Below are positions 44,173-55,157 of a stretch of 64,000 nucleotides of DNA, in pieces. The stretch comes from Muscardinus avellanarius (Eukaryota; Chordata; Mammalia; Rodentia; Gliridae): assembly GCA_963383645.1 (NCBI GenBank), contig OY726566.1:99402302-99466301 (forward strand), in the 5' to 3' direction. The translations under genes and the position numbers were made by a program. The stretch's first letter is position 1; each line of letters opens with the position of its first letter. A model generated the notes under the pieces. The model searched no databases. It was not told where the DNA came from and saw nothing but the letters and a program-made list of their open reading frames with translations.

Positions 44173-44411
44173 AAGAAAAGAACAGAAAAAATATGAAGTC
44201 AAATAACAGCAGCAACAACAAAAATGGCCCCAGGAGGTGAGAGTGATTGCCAGTGGGAAACCCGCTGGGTGGCACATGGGAGTGGGGGGTGAAAGTCTAG
44301 TGTCTAGTGCTGCTAGCAGAGACGCTTTCTTATTGTAAGCCGTTAGTACAACTTGATTTATTAATTATATCCTATTATGATAAAAAATGTTATTTGAAAA
44401 AAGCAGACAGG

Positions 44412-44602
44412 AGCTGGGCATGGTGGTGCATACCTGTAATCCCAGTACTCAGTTGGGAGGCTGAGACAGAGGATCACAGGTTCGAGGACAGCCTCAGCAA
44501 TTTAGCAAGGTTCTCAGCGATTTAGTGAGATCATGTTTCCAAATAAAAATAAAATAGGGTGGGGGGGTGTATCTCAGAGGTAGAAGGCCACTGGGTTTCA
44601 TC

Positions 44603-44649
<47 letters not shown>
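44412..44649 (+). mobile_element. B1-dID SINE, C-like, CA tail
   Basis: Ends ctagtaac followed by (CA)n 44609-44649; a G-rich ID start (gggtggggggg). Confidence 0.92.
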
Positions 44650-44650
<1 letters not shown>

Positions 44651-44686
44651 CAGATAGGATTTAATTGATTGAAAAAGACAAAAGGA

Positions 44687-45116
44687 GCCTGGCATGGTGG
44701 TGCAGGCTTGTAATCCTAGTACTTGAGAGGCTGAGACAGAAGGATCAGGGTTCACAGACAGCCTCAGCTAGTGAGGCCCTTCACAACTTAGAAGGATCCT
44801 ATTTCAAAATTAAAAAATAGCCGGGCGTAGTGGCGCACGCTTGTAATCCCAGCATTCGGGAGGCTGAGACAGGAGGATCGCAGTTCACAGACAGCCTCAT
44901 CTACTTAGTGAGGCCCTCTGCAACTTAGTGAGAACCTGTTTCAACATAAAGAATAAAAAATAGGGCCGGGGGTATAGCTCGGAGGTCAGATGCCCCTGGG
45001 TTCCATCTCCAGACCCGCAAATAAAATAAAATCAAAGAAAGAAAGAATAAAATCATGCGATTGGGCTGGGGATGTGACTCAGAGGTAATATGCTCCTGGG
45101 TTCAATCCCTAGTACT

Positions 45117-45179
<63 letters not shown>

Positions 45180-45183
45180 AGAC
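44687..45183 (+). mobile_element. Host B1-dID SINE split by an A-type copy, GA tail
   Basis: The B1 arm is at 44687-44819 and the ID arm at 45060-45118. The tail is a pure (GA)n array, 45119-45171. Confidence 0.88.
44820..45040 (+). mobile_element. B1-dID SINE, A-type, nested
   Basis: Full length inside the host, inserted in its A-rich linker. Confidence 0.93.
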
Positions 45184-45923
45184 AAAAGGAATCCACACCA
45201 AAAGTCATTGGGAATCTTTCTAAGTACGTCTCTAAGAAGGTCCAAGCTCCAGTCTATACATTTTAAGAAGAGGGGCAAGCCACAGGATGACCATTAGGGC
45301 CACGACTTAACTGGGGGCAAGTGGACCCTCCCTCTTGACTGCAGAAACAGCAGCTGGAAGCAGTGGCTTTGCCCTGGGCCAGCGGTCCTCAAACAACATT
45401 CGTTCTTGGGCTTGTTGAAACCCAGACTGCCGAGCCTGTGCCCAGAGCTCACGCAGGTCCTGGGTGGGGCGGGGAATTTGCAACTTGAAGTTCCCAGTAA
45501 CGGTGATTCTGTCATCTGCCACCACACTGAGACCCACTGGTCTAGGCTGAGGAGAGAACTGCTCTTCAAAGAAGGCTGCCAACGGCCTAAGCAGGGTCTA
45601 AGGGTGGGAGAGACCAACACTGAACTTAAGTCAAGTCCAGGCCCTGAGCAAAGGAGAGGAGGAGGAGCGGAAGACCAGGCTGGAAATGTGCACCGCTCTA
45701 TTGTCCCAGAATAAAGCCCTCTTGCTTGGTAGTTGAAGAATCTCCTAACCTGCTGACCGCATGCCAACACACCAGATCAGAATGGAGCCGCCTATAAATA
45801 CTCCTTTCTGAAAACCCACGATCAGGGTTCCCTCCATGGAAGAAATGTGCTGCTAAACTGAAGAAAAGCCCACCCCAGCTACATACTAATAAACAGAGAC
45901 TTCTGTTATAGAAAGGAAGGGAA
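45184..45923. other. Flank sequence around the hAT relic
   Basis: Apart from the hAT element, nothing recognised; the 158-codon minus frame at 45294-45770 overlaps that transposon and is not a gene. Confidence 0.5.
45379..45542. mobile_element. hAT-Charlie nonautonomous element (MER5/MER20-like)
   Basis: Ends cagcggtcctcaaac and actgagacccactgg form imperfect terminal inverted repeats of the MER5-type (CAGNGGTTCTCAAA). A plausible degenerate 8-bp TSD flanks it. Confidence 0.65.
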
Positions 45924-46140
45924 GCCGGGCGTGGTGGTGCACGCTTGTAATCCCAGAATTTGGGAGGCTAAGACAGGGGGATCGTGGTTTGAGGACAGTC
46001 TCAGCTACTTAGTGAGGCTCTTTACAACTCAGTGAGACCCTGTTCAAAATAAAGAATAAAAAATAGGGCTGGGGGTGTAGCTCAGAAATAAAATGCCCCT
46101 GGGTTCCATCCCCAGGACGGCAAAATAAATAAATAAGTAA
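45924..46140 (+). mobile_element. B1-dID SINE, A-type
   Basis: Full length, AAAT-type tail (caaaataaataaataag). Confidence 0.92.
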
Positions 46141-46147
46141 GAAGGGA

Positions 46148-46380
46148 ATCCGGGTGAGGTGGGTACATGCCTTTAATCCCAGTACTTGGGAGGCTGAGAC
46201 AAGAGAATTGCAGATTCAAGGCTAGCCACAGCAACTTAGCAAGACGTAGCAAACTGTGTGAGACCCTGTTTCAAAATAAAAAGGGAAAGGGGCTGAGGGT
46301 GTAGCTCAGAGGAAGAATGCGCCCGGGTTCAATCCTCTGTACCGAAGATAAATAAATAAATTAATTAATTAAACAAATAA
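46148..46380 (+). mobile_element. B1-dID SINE, older
   Basis: Both arms; tail of AAAT and TTAA units. Confidence 0.88.
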
Positions 46381-46690
46381 ATGCCCAAGTTAGTGATTTG
46401 GAAGGCAAAACCAAGGATGTCTTCTAGGACATCAGGCAAAAAGACAAGGAAATGGAATATCTGAAAGAAAAGTGGAGACGCAGAAGATGAAGGTAGCCCG
46501 ACATCCATCTAATGGAACCTCTACAGAGAGAAAACAGAGAAGGAGGTGGAGGGACCAAAGGAAGCTCCGGGAGGAATGCCCTGAGCCTGAGAATGAGGTC
46601 AGTGATTCCAGGTGCGAAGGGCCCACTGAACGGCAGGAGACCCGCAGTGAGGCACCGCGTCGTGAAAATTCAGAACCGTCGTGATTAAAA
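46381..46690 (+). mobile_element. LINE-1 ORF1-region fragment
   Basis: gacaaggaaatggaatatctg, acatccatctaatgg and gaatgccctgagcctgagaatg follow the coiled-coil part of L1M ORF1 in order. Frames are broken. Confidence 0.7.
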
Positions 46691-46695
46691 GTGGA

Positions 46696-46774
46696 GCCGG
46701 GCGTGGTGGCGTATGCTTGTAATCCCAGTACTTGGGAGGCTGGGACAGAAAGCCCCTGGGTTCCATCCCCAGTA

Positions 46775-46814
<40 letters not shown>
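46696..46814 (+). mobile_element. B1-dID SINE with large internal deletion, CA tail
   Basis: The B1 head (46697-46748) is fused directly to the last 30 bases of the ID arm, which then runs into (CA)n 46776-46814. Confidence 0.88.
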
Positions 46815-46816
<2 letters not shown>

Positions 46817-46827
46817 TGAAGAATTTC

Positions 46828-46893
46828 AGCTGGGTGGGTAGCACAGGCCTAGAACCCCTGTAATGTCCCAGCGCTTAGGAGGCTGGAGTGGAG
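46828..46893 (+). mobile_element. B1-arm fragment
   Basis: agctgggtgggtagcacag and cagcgcttaggaggctgg mark a B1 head with a small insertion. Confidence 0.6.
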
Positions 46894-46973
46894 AAACCCA
46901 GGGGAGACATTTAGGAGATGAAGCCAGAGAGGTAAGGGATGCGGGCAGATGGCCCCAGCTTTATTGGCTCTGT

Positions 46974-46975
<2 letters not shown>

Positions 46976-47018
<43 letters not shown>

Positions 47019-47180
47019 CTGGGGATTGAACCCAGGGGCACTCTGCCACTGAGCTGTACTACAAGCTCTTTTTTAAGTTTTATTTTGAGACAAGGTCTTG
47101 GCTGGCCTTGAACTTATAATCCTCTTGCCTGGGCTTTCTCAGTCTCTGGGATCATAGGTATTCTATCCCATACCCAGTTG
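46976..47180 (-). mobile_element. Old B1-dID SINE, TG tail
   Basis: (TG)n 46976-47017 is followed by gactggggattgaacccag; the B1 arm is badly diverged. Confidence 0.85.
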
Positions 47181-47203
47181 GGGACAGTGGTTATCGAGGT
47201 GGT

Positions 47204-47365
47204 TGTTTTTGTTTTCTTTGTGGTACTGAGGATTGAACACAGGGAAGTTCTATCCCCAGGCTACATTTCACCCCTTTTTAAATTTTTTATTTCGAAATAG
47301 GGTCTTGTTAAGTTGCTGAGGGTCTAGCCTGGAACCTGTGATCCTCCTGTCTCAGCCTCCCAATG
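47204..47365 (-). mobile_element. Old B1-dID SINE, head-truncated
   Basis: Ends at cctcccaatgg; the remaining B1 head is missing. Confidence 0.85.
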
Positions 47366-47396
47366 GTTAGTTCTATAAGAGTTTGGGAAGTTAGTT

Positions 47397-47600
47397 ATTT
47401 TTGTTGTTTTTTGTTTGTTTGTTTTGGTGGTACTAGGGATGGAACCCTTCTACCTCCTGGATACACTCACAGACCTATTTTATATTTTATTTGGAAACAG
47501 GGTCTCTTAAACCAGCGAGGCTGGCTTCGAACCTGCGTGATCCTCCTGTCTCCGCCTCCCAAGTGCAGGGATTACAAGCGTGCGCCACCACGCCAGGCAG
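47397..47600 (-). mobile_element. B1-dID SINE, B-type (first of a same-site pair)
   Basis: Flanked by gggaagttagtt at 47385-47396 and 47601-47612. Same small ID-arm deletion (ggatggaacccttctac) as the copy at 9289-9490. Confidence 0.95.
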
Positions 47601-47612
47601 GGGAAGTTAGTT

Positions 47613-47809
47613 CTTTTTATTTTTTGGTGGTACTGGGGTTCCTGGAAGCCCTTCTACCTCCGGGCTACACTCCCAGACCTATTTTATACTTTATGTTTGG
47701 AAACAGGGTCTCCTAAGCCAGCGCGCACGGCTGTCTTCGAACCTGCACGATCCTCCTGTCTCTACCTCCCAAGCGCAGGGATTACAAGCGTGCGCCACCA
47801 TGCCCGGCA
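47613..47809 (-). mobile_element. B1-dID SINE, B-type (second of a same-site pair)
   Basis: Flanked by gggaagttagtt (47601-47612) and gggaagttaatt (47810-47821). Confidence 0.95.
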
Positions 47810-47855
47810 GGGAAGTTAATTCTTAAACAGTCAATTTTAAAAATTAAATTACATA

Positions 47856-48046
47856 GCCGGGCGTGGTGGTGCAAGTTTGTAATCCCCAAGCTTGGGAGGC
47901 GGAGACAGGAGGATCGTGCAGGTTCGGAGCCAGACGCACTGACTTAAGAGACCCTGTTTCCAAATTTAAAAAGTATAAAAATAGGTCTTGGAGTATAGCC
48001 CGGAGGTAGAAGGGTTTCCAGGAACCCCAGTACCATTAAAAAAATT
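47856..48046 (+). mobile_element. B1-dID SINE, B-type
   Basis: Opposite in orientation to the pair on its left; imperfect TSD aaaattaaattaca and aaaattaaatcaca. Confidence 0.93.
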
Positions 48047-48196
48047 AAATCACAAAAACTTATAATTAAATAATAATGAAAACAAAGATAATAAATACTC
48101 AGAACTCACCACTTCCCAATTACTTAACTATATTTTTTCTATGAGTATGATCTTACTTATATCTATATTAGCTATGGTTAAATACTTTAAAACCCC

Positions 48197-48720
48197 ATGT
48201 GGATATGGAATGTCCCCCAGAAAAGCTCTGTGTCAGCAGTGCAGCAAGGCTCAGAGATGGAGCATGTCTGGAGGAGGTGGTCTTGAAGAGGGTCTCCGGC
48301 CTCCTCTCTCTCTCCTTTAACAGCTATGAGTTGAGCAACTTTCCTTTGCCATGCCCTGCCACCAAGATATTTCTATGTTTTTTTTCAGTACTAAGGATGG
48401 AGCCCAATGGGCATTCTACCTCTAAATTATACCTCCAGCCCTATTTTTTATTCTTTTTTTAAAACAAGGTCTCACTAAGTTGCTGAGGGCCTCACTAAGC
48501 TGCTGAGGCAGTCTGAGGACCTGTGATCCTCCTGTGTCAGCCTCACGAGTACTAGAATTACAAGCATGCACCACCATGTCCGGTTAGCCAGGAAGTTTCT
48601 GCTGTGAAACCAGCCCTCCGTGGACTAAACCTTTGAATTGTGAGCCAGTTAAGCTTTCTAAGGTTTTCTTATCAGTTATTTGGTCACAGCAATGAAAAAG
48701 TTAACTATTACAGTATGCTA
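48197..48720 (+). mobile_element. ERVL-MaLR-like solo LTR interrupted by a SINE
   Basis: tgtggatatggaatgtccccc at the start; after the SINE, ccgtggactaaacctttg, gtgagccagttaagctttc and tttggtcacagcaatg. Same terminal layout as the LTR at 39514-39833. Confidence 0.72.
48377..48583 (-). mobile_element. B1-dID SINE, A-type, inside the LTR
   Basis: Full length, ending ccaccatgtccggtt. Confidence 0.92.
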
Positions 48721-48778
48721 CCCTTCCCAACTCCGTATTAGTGATGTCACATTAACAGCTTAGAAAAGACCATGGTAG

Positions 48779-49004
48779 TTGGGCCTGGTGGTGCACGCTT
48801 GTAATCCCAGTACTTGGGAGGCTGAGATAGGAGGACCTCAGGTTCTCGGCCAGCCTCCACTACTTAGTGAGACTATGTTTCAAAATAAAGAATAAAACAT
48901 TGCTGGGGGTGGAGCTCAGAGATAGAATGCCCCTGGGTTCAATCCCCAGTACCACACATATGTATATAAATACACACACACACACACACACATGCATGCA
49001 TGTT

Positions 49005-49034
<30 letters not shown>
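48779..49034 (+). mobile_element. B1-dID SINE with compound microsatellite tail
   Basis: cagtaccacacatatg leads into TA, (CA)n 48971-48992, CATG and (GATA)n 49005-49034. No clear TSD beyond it. Confidence 0.88.
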
Positions 49035-49035
<1 letters not shown>

Positions 49036-50667
49036 CATTTTACGTGAGATGATGCAAGACTGCTAGAGCCCCTCCTAGGGCATTGGAAGATGCCCCAGCG
49101 AGTGAGGGGCCCTGACCCCTAAGCTCTGTTACCTTCATGATGCGTCTGCAGAACTCGCTGGTGTTTTCCTCCCCTTCGATGGCTTCTCCATGTTCACGCG
49201 GTGGGCTCTCAGTACACACACGCGGGGAGGACTTTGCATTTCTCTCTCCATCCTTCCTACGTGAAAGTAACAGCCCTTCTGCCTTATCCTTCTCATTCTA
49301 AGGGCCCTCGTCCTTCTCAGAGGTGTTATGCCTCCATCTCTTGTCCTAGCATTAGCGATGTTAATTTAAAAAAACATGGAAAAGAACATTCTTGGTTTAC
49401 CCAGAAGGAAAATAGGGACACAGAACAAGGATCAGGACCAGAGTGCAGGTGTGAAAGTTACAGGGGGGCCATTTTAGGTTGGTGTGAAAATATGGTCCAG
49501 GATGTTATCGCCTTGCTGTACTGAAGAACTCTCCCAAACCCGATGTATTCAAAGGGAATTCAGCTGGCAGAGGGACCTGCCCTAGCAGAAGCTGGAAAAT
49601 AGTTTGAGGGCATTCATACGCCAGATACAGTTTTGAGCTAGATGACTTTCAAGTCTGCATCTAACACCACGTCTTCAATTTTTGTCACAATTGTGATGGC
49701 AAATACACCTCCAGCTTTAGCAAATGTTTTATTTTAACAGTGTAAGAATAAATTACCATCCCAAACCTACATCATCACTTAGAGAGACTGCTAAGTAATT
49801 TTCCTTTAAATTTTTATCTGGAAAAGATTGACACAATTGAAAGACAAAACAAAAACAAAAAAATTCCCCAAGCTCCAAGATTTGAAATTCAAGAAAAATG
49901 TTCCAGATCTCAACATGTAATGATCCAAAATAGGCGATAGAATTTTCACATCTCTTGGAAAAATACTGAGTCATATTGCCCACCCACTTCTGACAAAAAT
50001 AACAGAAATCCAATGATTCAAGCAAGATACACTCTGTCATTGTCTGAAGCAAATATTTGAGTCATTCTGGAAAATTAGAAGCGAACTCTCATCAGTGACA
50101 AAAATCTATGTTCCATGTCCCCGGAAAATTTTGCAATGAGGAGTTCTTTCCGGCCCCAAACATATGTTTTCCTTGCACGCTGGGATTCCTTAAGGCTGGA
50201 TAGTGTCCTCTTTCGTGAGAACAACAAATATCCCACGTGGAACACACTGTGCTGAATGGACAAAGCCGTTTATTGTGGCATAGCACAGCCCAAAGTCCAG
50301 CAAGCAGTGACTGGGACTCCATCGGCAGTCCATAGGAAGCAGGCTCAACAGCCGCACAAAGGGCTGGAAAGGCTTCCCAGAGCATCTCTCCCCAGGACAG
50401 ACGGAGGCCACACCTCCTCTCTCTTCATTCAGTCTCCTTCAGATTTGCTGGCTCTTTTCTATTCCCAGAAGCAGCAGCCTAGCCCCCTCCACCTGCGATT
50501 TTTATAACTCCCCGCCCTCCCTCTTCCTGGCTTCTGCACCTTTTATTTCCTGTTCTCCATGAACTCTTCTCTTTCTTCCTGCAAGCTCGGGTCTCCCTGT
50601 GCGTGGTCCAGCAGTGTCTGACGGCAGGAAATGCTCAATTAATGCTTGCTCTGGAGAAGATGGCAAT
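49035..50667. other. Unique flank, largest SINE-free block of the right half
   Basis: 1.6 kb with no repeat I can name. Several frames (49201-49524, 49753-50052, 50092-50507) lack domains or splice-like boundaries I would trust. Confidence 0.5.
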
Positions 50668-50681
50668 AAAAGCAAGGGGAC

Positions 50682-50921
50682 AGTCTGGCGTGGTGGCGCA
50701 TGCTTGTAATCTTTGGGAGGCAGAGATGGGAGGATCACAGGTTCGCGGCCAGCCTCAGCAACTTAGTGAAGCCATCTGCAACTTAGTGAGACCCTGTTTC
50801 AAAATAAAAGAATAAAGCTGAGCGTGGTGGCGCACGCTTGTAATCCCCGCGCTTGGGAGGCGGAGACAGGAGGATGGCGCTGGTCAGAGCCAGCCTCGCT
50901 GGCTTAAGAGGCCCTGTCTCC

Positions 50922-51007
<86 letters not shown>

Positions 51008-51142
51008 GGGAGTGTAGCCCAGAGGTAGAAGGGCTTCCAGGAACCCCAGCACCACCAAATTAATAAATTAATTAATTAAAACTATAAAATTGGGCTGGAG
51101 GTGTAGCTTGGAGGTAGAATGCTCCAAGTTCCATCTCCACCA
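50682..51142 (+). mobile_element. Host B1-dID SINE split by a B-type copy, 14-bp TSD
   Basis: The B1 arm is at 50682-50815 and the ID arm at 51085-51142. aaaagcaaggggac lies at 50668-50681 and 51143-51156. Confidence 0.94.
50816..51060 (+). mobile_element. B1-dID SINE, B-type, nested, expanded A/AT linker
   Basis: The B1-ID linker has grown into poly-A (50927-50951) and (AT)n (50952-51004) before ctgggagtgtagcc resumes. Confidence 0.95.
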
Positions 51143-51156
51143 AAAAGCAAGGGGAC

Positions 51157-51893
51157 TCCTAAAGATGCTGTCCCTGAGCCCGACTGTCCCAAAGGAAAGG
51201 ACCCAGCCTTCCCCTTTCTGGAGGAACTCCAGGCCCTCCATCTCCCCACTCTCCATCACCCTCCAAGCCCTGGCATTCTGCTTTGCAGTGCTAGGACATC
51301 ACTGAAATGGTCCCCAAAACGGCACCAATGGCCTCTTGGCAGCTAAATGAAGGGCCTATTGGTCCAGCTCATCCCGTTCACTTTCTGCAGGCCTGAACGG
51401 CCATGACAACCCACTCTCTTAGAGAATTCTTGTCTGACGGGGCACCCTGGTTTTCCTTAAAACTGTACCAACCAACATGTGCAAAGCCCTCGCCTGCAAG
51501 CCCTTCCCCTTTGTCTCATCTTCTTTGCTGATTCTTCTTTCTTCTACCTTTGAAACACCACAGACCTCCTCCTCTCCCCGTCAGCGGCTCCTCTGGGAGC
51601 TCTACTTTGGTGCAACAGATGCCCAGATCCGCCCCACCTCAGCTTCCCAGCTCTGCTTCCTTTGCTCTGAGCTTCGTCCTCAGCACCTCCAGCTCCTGCC
51701 AAGCTCAGGTTTGCTCCCACCATGGCTGCTCCACTTCCGAATTCCCGCTGCCAGCATCTCTCTTCCCATCAGGTAAGCATCAGCCTTCTGCCTCTTCTGA
51801 CTTTGACATTGACCTGTTTACTACCACCCCTGCCTGCAACATCCCAGACAACGGCACACTAGTCTTCACCAGGCTCTATGAATTTTTTCTTTA
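51157..51893. other. Unique flank sequence, pyrimidine-rich
   Basis: CT-rich and more GC-rich than average; serine/proline-rich frames (51477-51894) reflect composition. No gene assigned. Confidence 0.5.
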
Positions 51894-51908
51894 AAACCAT
51901 TATCTTGA

Positions 51909-52082
51909 GCCTGGCATGGTGGTGATGCTTGTAATCCCAGTACTTGGAAGGTGGAGACAGGAGGATCGCGCAGGTTCAAAGCCAGCCTCGCTGGGTTAAT
52001 AGACCCTGTTTCCAAATAAAAAAATATAAAATAGGTCTGGGAGTATAGCCCGGAAGTAGAAGGGTTTTCAGGAACCCCAGTA

Positions 52083-52126
<44 letters not shown>
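51909..52126 (+). mobile_element. B1-dID SINE, B-type, CA tail, perfect 15-bp TSD
   Basis: aaaccattatcttga lies at 51894-51908 and 52127-52141; the (CA)n 52085-52126 is inside the insertion. Confidence 0.96.
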
Positions 52127-52130
<4 letters not shown>

Positions 52131-52141
52131 CATTATCTTGA

Positions 52142-52360
52142 GCCTGGCATGGTGGCGCACGCTTGTAATCCCAGTACTGGGGAGGCTGAGACAGGAGGGT
52201 CGCTGGTTTGCAGCCAACCTCAGCTACCTAGTGAGGCCCTCTGCAACTTAGTGAGACTTTGTTTCAAAATAAATAATAAGAAAATAGATCTGTGAGTGTA
52301 GCTGAGAGGTAGACTGCCCCTGGATTCAATCCCCAGTAACACACACACACACACACACAC
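52142..52360 (+). mobile_element. B1-dID SINE, A-type, CA tail, abutting the previous TSD
   Basis: Begins immediately after the right TSD of the preceding copy; ends cagtaac and (CA)n 52338-52360. Confidence 0.93.
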
Positions 52361-52669
52361 AATCTCACCAACCCCTACCCAGTTCCCTACTACCTCTCCT
52401 CCTCTGGCCCTTTCCAACCTACACCTGGATCCTTGGCAGTCCCCCTCCCCAGAAACTTCCCCCAAGTTTGACTCGCTCACTCCTCCAATTCAACTCTGAG
52501 CATCTTCGCACAGCACCCCACTGCCACCCCACTGCTCTGCCTTGCTAGTGACGCTCAGCGGGTCTCCATCTTCCCTGAAGAATTTGACTTCCTCAGCTCC
52601 TGAGCGGCAGGCTTCTAGCAGCGGCAACAAGAAACAAGCAAATAAGTACCTGGTCCTTACCTACTTGGT
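52361..52669. other. Unique flank sequence, C-rich
   Basis: Nothing recognised. Confidence 0.45.
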
Positions 52670-53185
52670 TAGCAGCACTGGAAGCAGATTACAGAGACTA
52701 CAAACTACAGACTCTGGAGCCATACTGCTACTTCCTGGCAGTGTGTTTTCAAATAGGTATTTATTTATTTATTATTTATTTATGCAGTACTGGGGATTGA
52801 ACCCAGGGGCATTCTATCTCCAAGCTACATCCCCAGCCCTATTTTTTATTCTTTATTTTGAAACGGGGTCTCACGTAGAAGTGGAGGGCTTCATTAAATA
52901 GCCGAGGCTGGCCACGGACCTGAGGTTTTCCTGTCTCAGCCTCCCCAGGACTGGGATTACAAGCGTGCGCCACCACGCCCATCTTAGTAGTGTGTTCTTG
53001 AGCAAATGATCTAGACTCTCTGGGTCTCAGTTTCTAAATGGGACTGTACAGCAACTTAAAGATGTTAGAACATGTTCGCATATAAGGATAGCTATACCAT
53101 AATCACGCAAGAATTCAATGTGTAGAAAGCAGTGCCTGGCATATTGGAATTGCTCAATAAATGGTGGCGAGGATTATTTTTCAAC
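52670..53185 (+). mobile_element. MIR element interrupted by a SINE
   Basis: Left part tacagactctggagccatac to 52756; right part gagcaaatgatctagac, ctgggtctcagtttc, cagtgcctggcatattgg, ctcaataaatggtggc. Nearly the full MIR core-to-end order. Confidence 0.8.
52757..52986 (-). mobile_element. B1-dID SINE, A-type, inside MIR
   Basis: ATTT-patterned tail; agtgtgtt repeats at both junctions as a TSD. Confidence 0.93.
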
Positions 53186-53490
53186 CTGCTCACTCACGGC
53201 TCCATTTGCGAACCTCTCAAGCCACCATTCAAGCTGACCTGCTCAGTTCCCCTTGCTCTGCCTGCCCAAGTGTCCTTTGCCCCTCTTCTCTGCTCTCAGA
53301 GAAGATGCCCTCCCTTCTCATCTCGGCTGGTTGAAATACCTCAGCCACCCAAAAGGCCACCTTCTGGGTGTGGTCCTGTTTACTCGTCTCAGCCGGAGAG
53401 GGACCCTGGTGCTTCTCCTCCTGCGCCTGGTGCTGTGGTTTACTGAGCTACTGGAATCTCTGCGGCCCTCAAGGATGAACACCTCTAATT
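53186..53490. other. Unique flank sequence
   Basis: Pyrimidine-rich; a 104-codon frame (53132-53446) has no recognised domain. Confidence 0.45.
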
Positions 53491-54178
53491 AATGTTTCTG
53501 TACCTTAATAATCTTTGCAGATAAGACACTGTATTTTCATCTCTGAAAGTTTCACTTGGGTCATTTTTAGAGCATCCAGTCTATTCTTATCGTGCTTGTA
53601 TTTTTCTCTACCTTTTTGAACATATGGAGGCTATTTTTAATAGGTATTTATTATCCTTAGCTATTATTTTATCATCTGTATTACTCTGGGTCTGTTTATG
53701 TTGATTGATTTTTCTTCTCATTATGAGTCATATCTTGAGGGAGTTTTGTATTGTTTTGTGTTTTTGGCCTGCCTGACCTTTTTTTTTTTTTTTAATGGAT
53801 GTTAGACATTGTGACTTTTATATTATTGTCGAAATTTTTGTGTCTCCCTAATAATTTTTATTCTAAGATGCTTTAAATTACTTAGAAATAGTCTGATCTC
53901 TTCAAGGCTGGCTTTTAAGCTTTGTTTAGTAGGTTCAGAACAGCTGTTAGTCGAGAATCAATTTGGCCCTAGCTCTAAGATAATATCTTTCTGAGGACTC
54001 TACTCAGTGGCCCACATTTCCACTCTGGCTGGTAAAACCAGAAACTGTTCCCAGCTGTGTGAGCTGTGGTGGCTATTCCTCTTGTTTTTTTTTTTTTTTT
54101 CCAAGTGATTCTTGTAATTTTCTCACATGCAAGCAACGAATAGAACTCAGAATGAGCCCTCTACAGATATTCACAATT
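53491..54178 (-). mobile_element. Ancient LINE-1 (L1M-like) 3' region
   Basis: tgggtctgtttatgttgattg, tggatgttagacattgtg, ggcttttaagctttgttta, cactctggctggtaaaacc follow a familiar L1M 3' UTR order. Strand is judged from the T-rich composition of the plus strand and is less certain than the family. Confidence 0.7.
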
Positions 54179-54179
54179 C

Positions 54180-54197
54180 CTCTCTCTCTCTCTCTCC

Positions 54198-54246
<49 letters not shown>
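54180..54246. repeat. CT dinucleotide array
   Basis: Almost pure (CT)n with a few C/T interruptions near its start. Confidence 0.95.
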
Positions 54247-54254
<8 letters not shown>

Positions 54255-54307
54255 CTCTTCTCTTCAATCCTTTGCCCTGCAAATTCCGGCTGTCTTGAGC
54301 CCACAGA

Positions 54308-54532
54308 CTCTGTGTTTGTTTGTTTGTCTTTTGTGGTACTGAGGATGGAACCCAGGGGCTTTCTACCTCCGGGCTATACTCCCAGACCTATTTAATATGT
54401 TATTTAGAAACAGGGTCTCACTAAGTTGCTGAGAGGCTCACTCAGTAGCTGAGGCTGGCTTCAAACCTGTGCGATCCTCCTGTCTCAGCCTCCCAAGCGC
54501 GGGGATTACAAGCGTGCGCCACCACGCCCGAC
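54308..54532 (-). mobile_element. B1-dID SINE, C-type, perfect 11-bp TSD
   Basis: gagcccacaga at 54297-54307 and 54533-54543; GTTT-patterned tail. Confidence 0.95.
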
Positions 54533-54543
54533 GAGCCCACAGA

Positions 54544-55105
54544 TGCTGAAAGTGCTTATTCGCACTCAGGGCTGCTTCCTGGGTCCTGGTTCCCTCCTCC
54601 TCCACTGCAGACTGGAGACTCTCCCCAGGTAGAAACCAGGGGCTGCGTACCACTCCTCCTTTGTATCCATTCCCCCAGCACTGCCTATTGTACAGCATCT
54701 GAAAACAGTTCTTTCATGTATTTTGTCTGGTTTTTAAATTGTTTTAGGTGGGAGGAAGAACCTGGTCCCTGCTTCTCTAGAATGGTTAGAAACAGGAGTA
54801 CATCTTTACATACAGTTATGATGAGTGCTTTGTTCAACTAAGAGTGATCAAATATAAAATTGCATTTTATTTCCCAACTTTATAACTGCTTATCACAAAA
54901 CCCTTTCCAACCACAGAGAAATGCAAGGAAAAAAACCCAATTCACCATGTCCTCCCACCTTTTGCTGTATGGTATTTCTCTTTAGGAATACCTTATGAAT
55001 GTATTTTTTTTTTATTATTTACTCAGTAAGCACTTTTGATTGAATACTAGTGAATTGGTGCTAAGAAGTCAGGAACCACACACAAAAATTCTCAGAGAAT
55101 CCCCT

Positions 55106-55111
<6 letters not shown>
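54544..55111. other. Unique flank sequence
   Basis: Nothing recognised. Confidence 0.5.
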
Positions 55112-55157
<46 letters not shown>

